Of a stretch of DNA of 64,000 bases, positions 27,838 to 37,381 are shown piece after piece. Both the position numbers and the translations under genes were made by a program. How positions within the stretch are numbered: position 1 is the stretch's first letter; every line of letters starts with the position of its first letter. The stretch is from Thalassospira tepidiphila MCCC 1A03514 (lineage in GTDB: Bacteria; Pseudomonadota; Alphaproteobacteria; Rhodospirillales; Thalassospiraceae), in assembly GCF_001662875.1 (NCBI RefSeq), contig NZ_JPVZ01000001.1, positions 842,532 to 906,531 of the forward strand, read 5' to 3'. The notes beneath the pieces were generated by a model, which was not told where the DNA came from, did not search any database, and saw only the letters and a program-made list of their open reading frames with translations.

Positions 27838-29458
27838 CGCGACCTCCCTCTACTTGCGTGTTGTTCGCCGGGGTCGCGTTGCCTTCAAGATCATGAAGCC
27901 CCCCCATCAACAGACCAATTTCCTCGATGCTGACATCGGCCATCGGACGCGGTTTGGACATTTTGCCCTCCGCCATCACAACCACCGAGTCACAGATGGC
28001 ATAAATCTCGTCCAGGTCCTGCGAAATCACCAGAACGGCCGTGCCCTTGGCCGCCAGATCCAGCAATGCCTGATGAATGGCACTGGCCGCCCCGGCATCA
28101 ACGCCCCAGGTCGGCTGGGAAATCACCAGAACACCCGGGTCCTGCAAAATCTCGCGCCCGACGATAAATTTCTGAAGGTTACCGCCCGAAAGCGATCCGG
28201 CCTCTGCCCCCGAACCGGTGGTACGCACATCAAAAGTCTTGATGATGTTATCGGCAAACGACTTGGTCGGGACTTCGCGGATCAACCCACGGGCCGAAAG
28301 CGCCATCCGCCGGAATGCGGTCAAAAACCCGTTTTCCGACAGGCTCATGTCCGGTACAGCACCATGTCCGTTGCGTTCTTCGGGAACAAACGTCGCGCCC
28401 AGACGACGGCGGCGGCGCGGGCCGAAATGCGCAACCGACTTGCCATCGATCTTGATACTGTCCGGGGCCGCTTGCTGTTCGGTTTCACCGGCAAGGGCAC
28501 GGAACAGTTCGTTCTGACCGTTCCCGGCAACCCCGGCAACGCCCATGATTTCACCACCGCGGACCTCAAGATTAATGCCCTTAAGGTCGGTGCCAAACTG
28601 TTCATCGCTTTCAAGCGACAGATTGGAAACCGCAAGCCGCACATCGCCAAATTCGCGGGATTTACCCCGATCCGGCGCGGTCAGTTTCTGGCCGATCATC
28701 ATTTCGGCCATCGATTTTGCGGTTTCTTCGCGCGGGTCACAACCGCCAACAACCTTGCCACCGCGCAGCACAGTCGCCTTCTGGCACAGGGCCTTCACTT
28801 CATGCAGTTTGTGGCTGATATAAAGGATCGCACAGCCTTCATCGGCCAAACGACGCAGCGTCTCAAACAGCTTTTCGACTTCTTGCGGTGTCAGGACCGA
28901 GGTCGGCTCGTCCAGGATCAGAAGTTTCGGGTTCTGCAACAGACAACGCACAATCTCGATGCGCTGACGCTCCCCAACCGACAGCGTGTAAACATGACGA
29001 TCCGGATCAAGCGGCAGGCCATAGGTTTTTTCGACCTCAAGCACCTGCTTGCGCAGCGCATCCATATCGCGCACGTCATTCATCGCCAGCGCAATGTTTT
29101 CAAGAACCGTCATGGTTTCAAACAGCGAGAAATGCTGGAACACCAGACCGATCCCCATTTCGCGCGCATCATGCGGGCTTGCGATCGTGACCGGCTTGCC
29201 TTCCCAGATCAGCTCACCCTCATCGGCCTGCAGCACGCCATAGATGATTTTGACAAGCGTACTTTTGCCAGCACCGTTTTCCCCCAACAGCGCATGGATT
29301 TCACCAGGCTCGATACGGAAACTGATATCGTCATTGGCCAGACAGCCCGGAAAGGCCTTGGTCACGCCGCGCACTTCCAATTGCGCAGGCCCACCAGCCC
29401 CCTTCACGGTATTTGCCCCGGCTTCACCGGTCGTTGACGTCACTGTTGCCACCCCCAT
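27824..29458 (-). CDS. ABC transporter ATP-binding protein with two ATPase domains
   Basis: A 544-residue double ATPase of the RbsA/NupO type that energises the nucleoside importer. Domain 1 (about residues 27-260) has GENGAGKSTLVK, LSVGERQRIEIVRCL and LLILDEPTSVLTP. Domain 2 (about 275-520) has the degenerate P-loop GVAGNGQNELFR and LSGGNLQKFIVGREI, usual for the family. The first 25 residues look unstructured. No clear ribosome site precedes ATG 29458, and a GTG two codons in is an alternative. Confidence 0.92.
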   Translation of the reverse strand: MGVATVTSTTGEAGANTVKGAGGPAQLEVRGVTKAFPGCLANDDISFRIEPGEIHALLGENGAGKSTLVKIIYGVLQADEGELIWEGKPVTIASPHDAREMGIGLVFQHFSLFETMTVLENIALAMNDVRDMDALRKQVLEVEKTYGLPLDPDRHVYTLSVGERQRIEIVRCLLQNPKLLILDEPTSVLTPQEVEKLFETLRRLADEGCAILYISHKLHEVKALCQKATVLRGGKVVGGCDPREETAKSMAEMMIGQKLTAPDRGKSREFGDVRLAVSNLSLESDEQFGTDLKGINLEVRGGEIMGVAGVAGNGQNELFRALAGETEQQAAPDSIKIDGKSVAHFGPRRRRRLGATFVPEERNGHGAVPDMSLSENGFLTAFRRMALSARGLIREVPTKSFADNIIKTFDVRTTGSGAEAGSLSGGNLQKFIVGREILQDPGVLVISQPTWGVDAGAASAIHQALLDLAAKGTAVLVISQDLDEIYAICDSVVVMAEGKMSKPRPMADVSIEEIGLLMGGLHDLEGNATPANNTQVEGGRVGQA

Positions 29459-29521
29459 TTAGCGATATGTCTTGCATCCAGCACGCGGTTTTACCGCATA
29501 ACGCATTGCAGTCAAACGGTC

Positions 29522-29995
29522 TCAATATTCGATCTTGTCGGCTTTGGCATCCCAGGCGGCAAAAACTTCGCGCGCTTCGGGCAAATCGACATGCACAATT
29601 GGCAATGAACGATCTTCGATCGGCTTTGCCACCTCATCATACAGAAACTGATCATCAAATCCGATGGCAGCAGCATCTTGGCGGCCATTGGCATAATAGA
29701 TCTTGTCAAGGCGGGCCCAATAGATCGCAGACAGGCACATCGGGCAAGGTTCGCAACTGGTATAGATTTCACAGCCCGACAGATTGAACGTGCCAAGCTT
29801 GGCACAGGCCGCGCGAATGGCGCTGACCTCGGCATGCGCCGTCGGGTCGTTCTGGGATGTCACATTGTTCCATCCTTCTGCAATCACTTCGCCATTACGA
29901 ACAATGATTGCCCCGAACGGACCACCGCATCCCTCATCCATCTTTTGCCGCGACAAATCCACGGCATGGCGCATATGGCCCTTGGCGTCACACAC
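29522..29995 (-). CDS. guaD: Guanine deaminase (cytidine-deaminase fold)
   Basis: Zinc deaminase converting guanine to xanthine, feeding xanthine dehydrogenase. About 157 residues. Zinc ligands are in HAEVSAIRAA (His and catalytic Glu) and EPCPMCLSAI (two Cys). FDDQFLYDEVAKP and the C-terminal KADKIEY match the Bacillus GuaD type rather than tRNA adenosine deaminase. AGGAG stands 9 bases before GTG 29995; a TTG at 30001 is too near that site. It sits between xdhC and the purine importer genes, all on one strand. Confidence 0.9.
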   Translation of the reverse strand: MCDAKGHMRHAVDLSRQKMDEGCGGPFGAIIVRNGEVIAEGWNNVTSQNDPTAHAEVSAIRAACAKLGTFNLSGCEIYTSCEPCPMCLSAIYWARLDKIYYANGRQDAAAIGFDDQFLYDEVAKPIEDRSLPIVHVDLPEAREVFAAWDAKADKIEY

Positions 29996-30104
29996 AGCCA
30001 ATCTCTCCTCTACGAAACCTCTGGTCCGGTTGCCCGAACCGCCTGACAGGCCGTCATTGCGCGGCCCTTTATCATTAATGCCACCTTCAATGAAGGTGTT
30101 TCAC

Positions 30105-31139
30105 TCAACCTAACCCGTCTGATGCGGATTTTGGCGTTTGCGTCTGCGCCATCTGTGCTTCGCGCACCGATAACACCTGTGCGGCAACCGATGCCGCGAT
30201 CACCACCGGCTGTTTGCCGGTAATGCCTTGAATTCCAATCGGAGTGGTCAAACGACCGATTTCAACCGGGCTCAACCCCCGATCAGAAAGACGTCGGATA
30301 AAGCGTGCACGCTTGGTTTGGCTACCGATCATGCCAACAAAACCAAGATCATCGCGCACCAAAGCCGCCCGGCAGATCTCGAAATCAAGCGCATGGTTGT
30401 GCGTTAAGATCAAAACATGCGCCCCGGCCGGGATATCAGCGACCTCAGTCTCGGGCTTATCACTTTGACAAACCTGAACGTTTTCGCCTTCAACACCTGC
30501 CAGAAACTCATCACGCGAATCGATCAGGTGAATATCAAACGGAAGCGGCGCCAAGGCCTGCACAACCGCCTTGCCAACATGCCCGGCACCAAAAATCCAC
30601 ATTGGCGTGCGCGCGTCATCAAGGCGCAAACAAAGCGTTTCCACCCCGTTTAACGTAACAATCCCGCCACGCGCGCTCCCAAAACTGCCTGATAACATCT
30701 TGGCATGCGCGCCACTTACGCGCCCGATGTCGCTGCAATCGGTCGGTACGGTCACCCAATGGCCATCGGCACGGATTGGTGCGGTTTCGATTTCTTGCAA
30801 AACCGTGCGCAGCGTTTCTTTCTCCACACCGCGCAACAGATGAAAACCAACCTCGACCGAGCCACCACAACATTGTCCAAGACCGGGACCAAGCGGAAAC
30901 CGGGCGATCTCGGCAACGGCCATCTTGTCAGCACCCGCGTCAAAACCTTCGCGCACCCGGCGTGTGACCTGATGTTCAAGGTTGCCTCCACCAATCGTGC
31001 CCGAAATCGCATCCGGCGTAATCAGCATAAAGGCGCCGACTTCCCGCGGTGTCGATCCGCGAATGGCCGCAACACTGACCAGCATCACCGGACCTGGTTC
31101 GGACAACAGCCTGATATGATCGCGCCGCGACAGGGTCAT
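30105..31139 (-). CDS. xdhC: Xanthine dehydrogenase accessory protein XdhC
   Basis: Binds molybdenum cofactor and helps insert the sulfurated form into XdhB. The 344-residue protein has the N-terminal XdhC/CoxI domain (GSTPREVGAFML, GTIGGGNLEHQ, GLGQCCGGSVEV) and a C-terminal Rossmann-type domain (MWIFGAGHVGKAVVQALAPL). It starts 3 bases after the xdhB stop with GGGGGAATAGG upstream. It is the third gene of uraH-xdhA-xdhB-xdhC. Confidence 0.95.
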   Translation of the reverse strand: MTLSRRDHIRLLSEPGPVMLVSVAAIRGSTPREVGAFMLITPDAISGTIGGGNLEHQVTRRVREGFDAGADKMAVAEIARFPLGPGLGQCCGGSVEVGFHLLRGVEKETLRTVLQEIETAPIRADGHWVTVPTDCSDIGRVSGAHAKMLSGSFGSARGGIVTLNGVETLCLRLDDARTPMWIFGAGHVGKAVVQALAPLPFDIHLIDSRDEFLAGVEGENVQVCQSDKPETEVADIPAGAHVLILTHNHALDFEICRAALVRDDLGFVGMIGSQTKRARFIRRLSDRGLSPVEIGRLTTPIGIQGITGKQPVVIAASVAAQVLSVREAQMAQTQTPKSASDGLG

Positions 31140-31142
31140 GAC

Positions 31143-33548
31143 CTATTCCCCCGCCATTGAATGGGCTGCATCGGCCGAATGCGCGTTCTCGATCATGCGC
31201 TTGGCGCAATCGGCCACGGCATGCAAAACCGCCTCGGGCGTTGCCGGGGAATCAAGGGCCGGGACAACCTTGTGATTGGCAACCGATGCCACCGCATCGG
31301 CAATCGCCCGATGCACGGAAATCGCCAGCATCAAGGGTGGCTCACCAACCGCCTTGGACCGGTGAATGGTTTTTTCAACGTTTCGTCCGGACGACCACAG
31401 CTCCATGCGGAAATCTTCCGGTCGATCCGAACATGCAGGGATTTTATAGGTCGACGGCGCATGGGTGCGCAGACTGCCCTTGTCGTCCCACCAAAGTTCC
31501 TCGGAGGTCAGCCAGCCCATCCCCTGAATGAAGCCACCCTCAATCTGGCCAAGATCAATCGCCGGGTTCAGCGACCGTCCGACATCATGAATGATATCAA
31601 CGCGCGTGACCTTGTATTCGCCGGTCAGGGTATCAATCAAAACTTCGGAACACGCCATGCCATAGGCAAAGTAATAAAACGGCCGTCCCGATGCGCTTTC
31701 GCGGTCATAATGAATTTTCGGTGTGGCGTAATAGCCCGTGGCCGACAGCGACACGCGCGCCAGATAGGCCTGCTTGATCAGATCGGCAAAGGCCAGCTCT
31801 TCCTTGTCGCCGACAATGATCTTGCCCGGCACAAAGCGCACCGCACTTTCCGCCACACCATATTTCTCGGCGGCAAAGGCAATCAGCCGGTTCTTGATCG
31901 TCATCGCCGCATCACGTGACGCCATGCCGTTCATATCCGCCCCGCTGGAGGCCGCGGTTGCAGATGTGTTGGGGACCTTGCCGGTGTTGGTGGGCGTGAT
32001 CTTGATCTGATCGAGATCGATCTGGAATTCCTCGGCCACGACCTGGGCGACCTTGATAAACAGGCCCTGCCCCATCTCGGTCCCGCCATGGTTCAGATGC
32101 ACCGACCCATCCTGATAAACATGGATCAGCGCACCCGCCTGGTTCAGGAAGGTGGTGGTAAAGGAAATCCCGAATTTCACCGGCGTCAGCGAGAGCCCCT
32201 TTTTCAAAACCGGGCTTTCGGCATTGAACGCCGTAATCTCGTTGCGGCGCTTGCGATAGTCGCTGGCTTTCAGGATATCGTCGGTCAGCTCCGAAAGGAC
32301 ATTGTCTTCGACCACCATGTGGTATGGCGTCGTGTTGCGATCCTTGGTGTCGTAATAGTTGGCAATGCGCACATCCAACGGATCACGCCCGACAGTCATG
32401 GCGATCTCATCAATGATGCGTTCAATCGCGACCATGCCCTGCGGCCCGCCAAAACCACGAAACGCCGTATTGGACACAAGATTGGTTTTGCAGCGGTACG
32501 ACCGGATTTCGACGTCGCCAAGGTAATAGGCATTGTCGGTATGGAACATCGCCCGATCGGCAATCGCGGCTGACAAATCAGCCGAAAAGCCGCAGTTGGC
32601 CGCGTATTGAAGATCAAGGCCGCAAATCCGCCCGTCATCATCAAAGCCGACATCGTAATCGACAATGAAATCATGGCGCTTGCCGGTCATGACCATGTCG
32701 TCATCACGATCCAGACGGAACTTGGCTGGACGTCCGGTTTTGGTTGCAACGATGGCGGCCAGTGCCGCCCATTGCATCGCCTGCGTTTCCTTGCCGCCAA
32801 AGCCCCCGCCCATGCGGCGCACCTCGACCGTGACCGCGTTGGCCGGACGGCCCAGCACATTGGCAATATTATGCTGCACTTCCGATGGATGCTGGGTGGA
32901 GCAATGCAGCAACACATCACCATCCTCACCCGGAATGGCAAAGCTGATATGGCCTTCAAGGTAAAAATGGTCCTGCCCGCCAATCTCCATCCGCCCGGCA
33001 TGGCGATGTTTGGCGCGTGCCAATGCCGATTTGGCATCGCCCTGCTTCATCACATGCGGCGGTGCGACGAAAAGCTGCTTTTCCAGCGCCACGGCAACAT
33101 CCAGAACCGCTGGCAGTTCTTCATATTCAATCTCGGCCAACTTGGCGGCCGCGCGCGCCTGTGCCCGGGTTTCCGCCGCCACGCAAAAGACCGGCTGGCC
33201 ATAAAACTGCACGATGCCATCGGGCAGAACCGGTTCATCATGGGTATGCGCTGGCGAAACGTCATTGACGCCGGGGATATCATCGGCGGTCAGAACACAC
33301 ACCACACCGGGGGCAGAGCGGACCTTGGACAGATCCATTTTGGTGATCTTGCCATGTGCGATGCTTGATGCGCCCGGTGCAAGATGAAGCGTTCCAAACG
33401 GCTCGTTGATGTCATCAATATAAACCGCCTCACCCGCCACATGTTTCGGGCCGCTGTCATGTTTGGGACTGGATCGCACACCACCGCTCAGTCCCGCGGT
33501 CGGTGCAATCACCTCGTCCATATCGGCTTTCAAAGCTTGATCAGACAT
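31143..33548 (-). CDS. xdhB: Xanthine dehydrogenase molybdenum-binding subunit
   Basis: Large subunit holding the molybdopterin active site that oxidises hypoxanthine and xanthine to urate. 801 residues. Seen: the N-terminal AGEAVYIDDI, the GGGFGGKETQAMQW motif, RCKTNLVSNTAFRGFGGPQG with the substrate Arg region, and the catalytic Glu in KAVGEPPLML near the C-terminus. AAGGAGG stands 7 bases before ATG 33548. The start overlaps xdhA by 8 bases, and an upstream in-frame start at 33593 lies inside xdhA. Confidence 0.96.
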   Translation of the reverse strand: MSDQALKADMDEVIAPTAGLSGGVRSSPKHDSGPKHVAGEAVYIDDINEPFGTLHLAPGASSIAHGKITKMDLSKVRSAPGVVCVLTADDIPGVNDVSPAHTHDEPVLPDGIVQFYGQPVFCVAAETRAQARAAAKLAEIEYEELPAVLDVAVALEKQLFVAPPHVMKQGDAKSALARAKHRHAGRMEIGGQDHFYLEGHISFAIPGEDGDVLLHCSTQHPSEVQHNIANVLGRPANAVTVEVRRMGGGFGGKETQAMQWAALAAIVATKTGRPAKFRLDRDDDMVMTGKRHDFIVDYDVGFDDDGRICGLDLQYAANCGFSADLSAAIADRAMFHTDNAYYLGDVEIRSYRCKTNLVSNTAFRGFGGPQGMVAIERIIDEIAMTVGRDPLDVRIANYYDTKDRNTTPYHMVVEDNVLSELTDDILKASDYRKRRNEITAFNAESPVLKKGLSLTPVKFGISFTTTFLNQAGALIHVYQDGSVHLNHGGTEMGQGLFIKVAQVVAEEFQIDLDQIKITPTNTGKVPNTSATAASSGADMNGMASRDAAMTIKNRLIAFAAEKYGVAESAVRFVPGKIIVGDKEELAFADLIKQAYLARVSLSATGYYATPKIHYDRESASGRPFYYFAYGMACSEVLIDTLTGEYKVTRVDIIHDVGRSLNPAIDLGQIEGGFIQGMGWLTSEELWWDDKGSLRTHAPSTYKIPACSDRPEDFRMELWSSGRNVEKTIHRSKAVGEPPLMLAISVHRAIADAVASVANHKVVPALDSPATPEAVLHAVADCAKRMIENAHSADAAHSMAGE

Positions 33549-35034
33549 GGGCCGCCTCCTTGCCAACAAGGCGGGTGGCAACGTCCGGCGCATTGGTTTC
33601 GATAAACAGCTTGGTTAAAAGGTTCTGCGCCACCAGCATGCGATATTCCTTCGATGCCCGCATATCGGTCATCGGTTCAAACTCGCTGGCCAATGCCATT
33701 TGGGCCGCATTAAGGTTGGCTTCATTCCAATCCTTGCCGACCAGGGCCGCTTCGCACTTTTTCGCACGCATCGGTGTGCCTGCCATGCCGCCAAAGGCTG
33801 CACGGAATTCCGAAACCTTGCCATCATCAATCTTGATCGCAAAGGCCCCGAGAACGGCGGTGATATCCTGATCAAACCGTTTGGAGATTTTATAAGCCTT
33901 GAACACCAATCCGCTGTGCGGTTTGGGCACAATCACGCTTTCAACAAACTCGCCCGCTACCCGGTCCTGTTTGCCATAGGTGATAAAGAATTCTTCGAGC
34001 GGCACTTCACGACGCACATCGCCCATGCGCAGCACGATCTTGGCCCCCAGGGCAATCAAGGCTGGCGGCGTATCGCCAATCGGCGATCCGTTGGCAATAT
34101 TGCCACCCACGGTCCCGGCATTGCGGATTTGTCTTGAGCCAATCCGGCGCACCAATTCACCAACATCGGCGGCCACCCGACCCAGCGCCGCGTGCGCCCG
34201 GCTATAGGTCACACCGGCCCCGATAATCAGCGCATCTTCGGTTTCATAAACCGATTGGATATCGGCAACGTCGCCAATGTAAATGATCGGATCCAGACGC
34301 TTGAGCATCTTGGTCACCCAAAGACCAACATCCGTCCCCCCGGCCAGAACCGTGGCATCCGGGTGCGCCACCAAAAGGGCGGCCAATTCATCAGACGTGC
34401 GCGGTGCGAAATAACGCCCGGCGGGATGTTCAAGCGCCAGCGTGCCTTCGCCTTCGACCATCGCAGTCAATTTGGCGGCAATATCCGCCCGGCGTTTTTG
34501 CTCCACGCTATCATTGGCAGCGACACCACCGGCCTTGCGCGCGGCCTCGATAATCGGGCCATAGCCGGTGCAACGACACAGGTTCCCGGCAAGCGCATCA
34601 TTGATCGTACCACGGTCATCCTCGCCACCATCCAGCCACAGCTGATACAGGCTCATGACAAAGCCCGGCGTGCAGAAACCGCATTGCGATCCGTGGGTAT
34701 CGACCATCGCCTGCTGCACCGGATGCAGGGTACCGTCCGTCGATTTAAGATGCTCCACCGTCAAAAGCTGCTTGCCATCAAGGGTTGGCACGAACTGGAT
34801 GCAGGCATTGACCGTGCGATACGCCATGCCGCCCTTGCCATCCGGTTCGCCCAGCACAACCGTGCAGGCCCCGCAATCACCCTCGGCACAGCCTTCCTTG
34901 GTTCCGGACTTGCGCTCGGCCAGGCGCAGATATTCAAGAACCGTCATCTGCGGATCAATATCGCGCAGCCTGCGTTCCTCGTCGCCGAGCAAAAAACGGA
35001 TATCAGAACGGAAGGATCCGGTCGCACTTGCCAT
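33541..35034 (-). CDS. xdhA: Xanthine dehydrogenase FeS/FAD subunit
   Basis: Small subunit carrying two [2Fe-2S] clusters and FAD for electron transfer to NAD. 497 residues. Cluster motifs: CAEGDCGACTVVLG with a following Cys near the N-terminus, and CGFCTPGFVMSLY ... NLCRCTGYG. The FAD domain begins about residue 195 (VLAGGTDVGLWVTK, GNIANGSPIGDTPPALIALG). AGGAC lies 5 bases before ATG 35034. It follows uraH by 8 bases. Confidence 0.96.
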   Translation of the reverse strand: MASATGSFRSDIRFLLGDEERRLRDIDPQMTVLEYLRLAERKSGTKEGCAEGDCGACTVVLGEPDGKGGMAYRTVNACIQFVPTLDGKQLLTVEHLKSTDGTLHPVQQAMVDTHGSQCGFCTPGFVMSLYQLWLDGGEDDRGTINDALAGNLCRCTGYGPIIEAARKAGGVAANDSVEQKRRADIAAKLTAMVEGEGTLALEHPAGRYFAPRTSDELAALLVAHPDATVLAGGTDVGLWVTKMLKRLDPIIYIGDVADIQSVYETEDALIIGAGVTYSRAHAALGRVAADVGELVRRIGSRQIRNAGTVGGNIANGSPIGDTPPALIALGAKIVLRMGDVRREVPLEEFFITYGKQDRVAGEFVESVIVPKPHSGLVFKAYKISKRFDQDITAVLGAFAIKIDDGKVSEFRAAFGGMAGTPMRAKKCEAALVGKDWNEANLNAAQMALASEFEPMTDMRASKEYRMLVAQNLLTKLFIETNAPDVATRLVGKEAAHV

Positions 35035-35042
35035 GTCTGTCC

Positions 35043-35396
35043 TCAGCTACCGCGATAGGTGGAATAGCCGAACGGCGACAGCAACAGCGGCACATGGTAA
35101 TGCGCCTGCCCATCAGAAATGCCGAACCGGATCACGACCTGATCGAGGAATTTCGGATCGGGAAGCTCCGTACCGCTGGCATCAAAGTAATCACCGGCAT
35201 GGAAAACAAGCTGATACTGGCCGGGTTTGAAAGAGGCCCCCTCAAGCATCGGGCCTTCGGTGCGGCCATCGGCATTGGTCACGGCTTCGGCAACCATGTC
35301 ATCATGGCCGTTGCCAAAGCGATGCAGCTCAATGCGGATTCCGGCGGCCGGGCAGCCTTTTGCCGTATCCAGTACATGGGTGGTCAGTCGTCCCAT
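35043..35396 (-). CDS. uraH: 5-hydroxyisourate hydrolase (transthyretin-like)
   Basis: Hydrolyses 5-hydroxyisourate, the product of PuuD, to OHCU. 117 residues, family length. The transthyretin-related signature is present: N-terminal LTTHVLDTAKGCPAAG, GRTEGPM, HYHVPLLLSPFGYSTYRGS with the invariant C-terminal YRGS. No signal peptide, so cytoplasmic. AGGAGG lies 7 bases before ATG 35396. It leads the minus-strand operon uraH-xdhABC and is divergent from puuE. Confidence 0.97.
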   Translation of the reverse strand: MGRLTTHVLDTAKGCPAAGIRIELHRFGNGHDDMVAEAVTNADGRTEGPMLEGASFKPGQYQLVFHAGDYFDASGTELPDPKFLDQVVIRFGISDGQAHYHVPLLLSPFGYSTYRGS

Positions 35397-35842
35397 GCCG
35401 GGCCTCCTCTCTGAATGTACGATCTCTATTCATTTTCGGTGGTCTCTCGCTTCTCCCCGTGGTCGGCATTCTGTTTGTGTTTTTGTGCCGAACCATTTTT
35501 TAAGCGATTTAAAAAGGGTCGCATTAGGACCCACCCTCGGGAAAGAGGGGATAACGTGAAACTATATCAACAAATCTTTGAAAAACGAAGACAACAGTTT
35601 CAGGCATTATGAACGGAAACACAGGAAAAACGCCGTGAAAGACCGCGAAAAACGTGGCCCCGATCTGATCCCGTCCAGGAACATTATCAAAACAGCCTTG
35701 ATAGTGCGGCACGTCGTTGGCCCAGCATCCGCAGGTTTCTTTCTTGCTGCGCTGCGGCCGATGGTTAATGCTACACCAAACAGGCCCGACAACAAAGCCG
35801 GGCGTACGGGATCAATCCCACAGAATTCAGGAGAAGGTTCGC
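35397..35842. other. divergent promoter region uraH / puuE
   Basis: 446 bases without a convincing gene. It holds an AT-rich centre (35500-35700), a candidate sigma-54 promoter reading toward puuE (35706-35722), and a short leader hairpin GCCCG/CGGGC (35784-35803). No -24/-12 box with correct spacing was found toward uraH. Confidence 0.55.
35706..35722 (+). promoter_or_regulatory. candidate sigma-54 promoter for puuE
   Basis: GCGGCACGTCGTTGGCC keeps the GGCAC core and exact GG-N10-GC spacing (GG 35708-35709, GC 35720-35721) but differs from consensus at four outer positions. The start site would be near 35733, giving a leader of about 110 bases. Weaker than the ureD and urtA promoters. Confidence 0.4.
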
Positions 35843-36760
35843 ATGAACGACCAGACATATGCGCGTGATTTGATTGGTTATGGTGAAAACCCGCCCAAGG
35901 CCAACTGGCCGAACAAGGCGCGCGTTGCTGTTCAGTTCGTGCTGAATTACGAAGAAGGCGGCGAAAACTGCATCCTGCATGGCGATCGCGCGTCCGAAGC
36001 CTTCCTGTCGGAAATCATCGGTGCTGACATGCGCGAAGGTGTCCGCCATATGAGCATGGAGTCGATCTATGAATATGGCTCGCGCGTTGGCGTCTGGCGC
36101 ATTCTGAACCTGTTTCGCGAACGTCAGATCCCGATTACCATCTTTGCCGTTGCCATGGCGCTGGCCCGCCATCCCAGGGTCGGCGAAGTCGCCATGAAGG
36201 ACGGTCACGAGATCTGCTCGCACGGCTATCGCTGGATTGATTATCAATACATACCAGAAGATCAGGAACGCGAACACCTTCACAAGGCGATCGAGATCAT
36301 CAAAAACGTCACCGGCGAACGTCCGCTGGGTTGGTATACCGGCCGCACCAGCCCCAACACCCGCCGTCTGGTGGCTGAGGAAGGTGGCTTCCTCTATGAC
36401 GCCGATGATTACAGTGACGAACTCCCGTTCTGGAGCACCCAGACAGAAACCCCGCACCTGATCGTGCCCTACACCCTTGATGCCAACGACATGCGCTTTG
36501 CCGCCATGCAGGGCTTCAATTCCGGCGAACAGTATTTCCAATATCTCAAGGACAGCTTCGACACCCTTTATGAAGAAGGAACCGAAACCCCGCGCATGAT
36601 GTCGATCGGCCTGCATTGCCGTCTGGTCGGGCGTCCGGGCCGTTTCGCAGCGCTCAAGCGCTTTGTCGATTATGTCCAGAGCCACGATAATGTCTGGTTT
36701 GCCCGCCGGATTGATATCGCCCGTCACTGGCGCGAACATCACCCGTTTGGCGGCGAATAA
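35843..36760 (+). CDS. puuE: Allantoinase PuuE (polysaccharide-deacetylase fold)
   Basis: Cofactor-type unusual allantoinase that hydrolyses allantoin to allantoate. The 305-residue protein has the NodB-like fold of PuuE: RVAVQFVLNYEEGGENCILHG (19 core residues), ASEAFLSEIIGADMREG, GHEICSHGYRWIDYQ with metal/active-site His, and GWYTGRTSPNTRRL. AGGAGAAGG precedes ATG 35843; the frame is open further upstream into the leader but without a better start. It is the first gene of puuE-uraD-alc-allA. Confidence 0.95.
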   Translation: MNDQTYARDLIGYGENPPKANWPNKARVAVQFVLNYEEGGENCILHGDRASEAFLSEIIGADMREGVRHMSMESIYEYGSRVGVWRILNLFRERQIPITIFAVAMALARHPRVGEVAMKDGHEICSHGYRWIDYQYIPEDQEREHLHKAIEIIKNVTGERPLGWYTGRTSPNTRRLVAEEGGFLYDADDYSDELPFWSTQTETPHLIVPYTLDANDMRFAAMQGFNSGEQYFQYLKDSFDTLYEEGTETPRMMSIGLHCRLVGRPGRFAALKRFVDYVQSHDNVWFARRIDIARHWREHHPFGGE

Positions 36761-36777
36761 ATAAACACAAGGTCCCA

Positions 36778-37305
36778 ATGACAGAAACCACCCAATCCCT
36801 GTTTGAAACCCGCCCGCCCAGCACACTCGCCGAGAGCGCGTTCGTGTCGCTTTATGGCTGGGTTTACGAACATTCTCCGTGGGTCGCCCATCAGCTTTAT
36901 GAACGCGGCATCGCCAAAAACCTCGATGACCCTGCGGCCCTTGCCGATGCCATGGCGGCCATCGTCAATGGCGCGGTTGATGACGACAAACTCTCGCTTC
37001 TGCGCGCCCACCCCGATCTTGCGGGCAAGCTTGCGCTGGCCGATTTGACCGAGTCATCACAAAGCGAACAAAAGGGTGCCGGGCTTGATCAATGCACACA
37101 AGGTGAACTTGCCCGCTTTACCGAACTTAATGATCTCTATAAACAGAAGTTCGGCTTTCCGTTCATCTTTGCCGTCAAGGGTTTCCATCGCACCGATATT
37201 CTCGAAGCGTTCGAGCGGCGCGTGAAAAACGACCCGGAAACCGAATTCAATGAGGCGATCGCACAGGTTCACCGCATTGCCAAATTGCGGCTCGAAGCGC
37301 TGTAG
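36778..37305 (+). CDS. uraD: OHCU decarboxylase
   Basis: Decarboxylates 2-oxo-4-hydroxy-4-carboxy-5-ureidoimidazoline to S-allantoin, acting between UraH and PuuE. 175 residues, all-helical family. Conserved features include a central LLRAHPDLAGKLA with the catalytic His, LTESSQSEQKGAGLD, and YKQKFGFPFIFAVKGFH. It begins 18 bases after puuE, in order with the pathway. Stand-alone rather than fused to uraH or puuE. Confidence 0.96.
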   Translation: MTETTQSLFETRPPSTLAESAFVSLYGWVYEHSPWVAHQLYERGIAKNLDDPAALADAMAAIVNGAVDDDKLSLLRAHPDLAGKLALADLTESSQSEQKGAGLDQCTQGELARFTELNDLYKQKFGFPFIFAVKGFHRTDILEAFERRVKNDPETEFNEAIAQVHRIAKLRLEAL

Positions 37306-37381
37306 GGTTAACCACAGCACCACGAGCAGCAAACACCTGTGACCGCCAGATAATAAACGACCATTTCAGGATAAAAAGACC

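Noticed and set aside
27854..29437. 527-residue plus-strand open frame
   Set aside because: Antisense to the double ABC ATPase; no recognisable domain.
35771..36826. 351-residue minus-strand open frame
   Set aside because: Antisense to puuE; no homology pattern.
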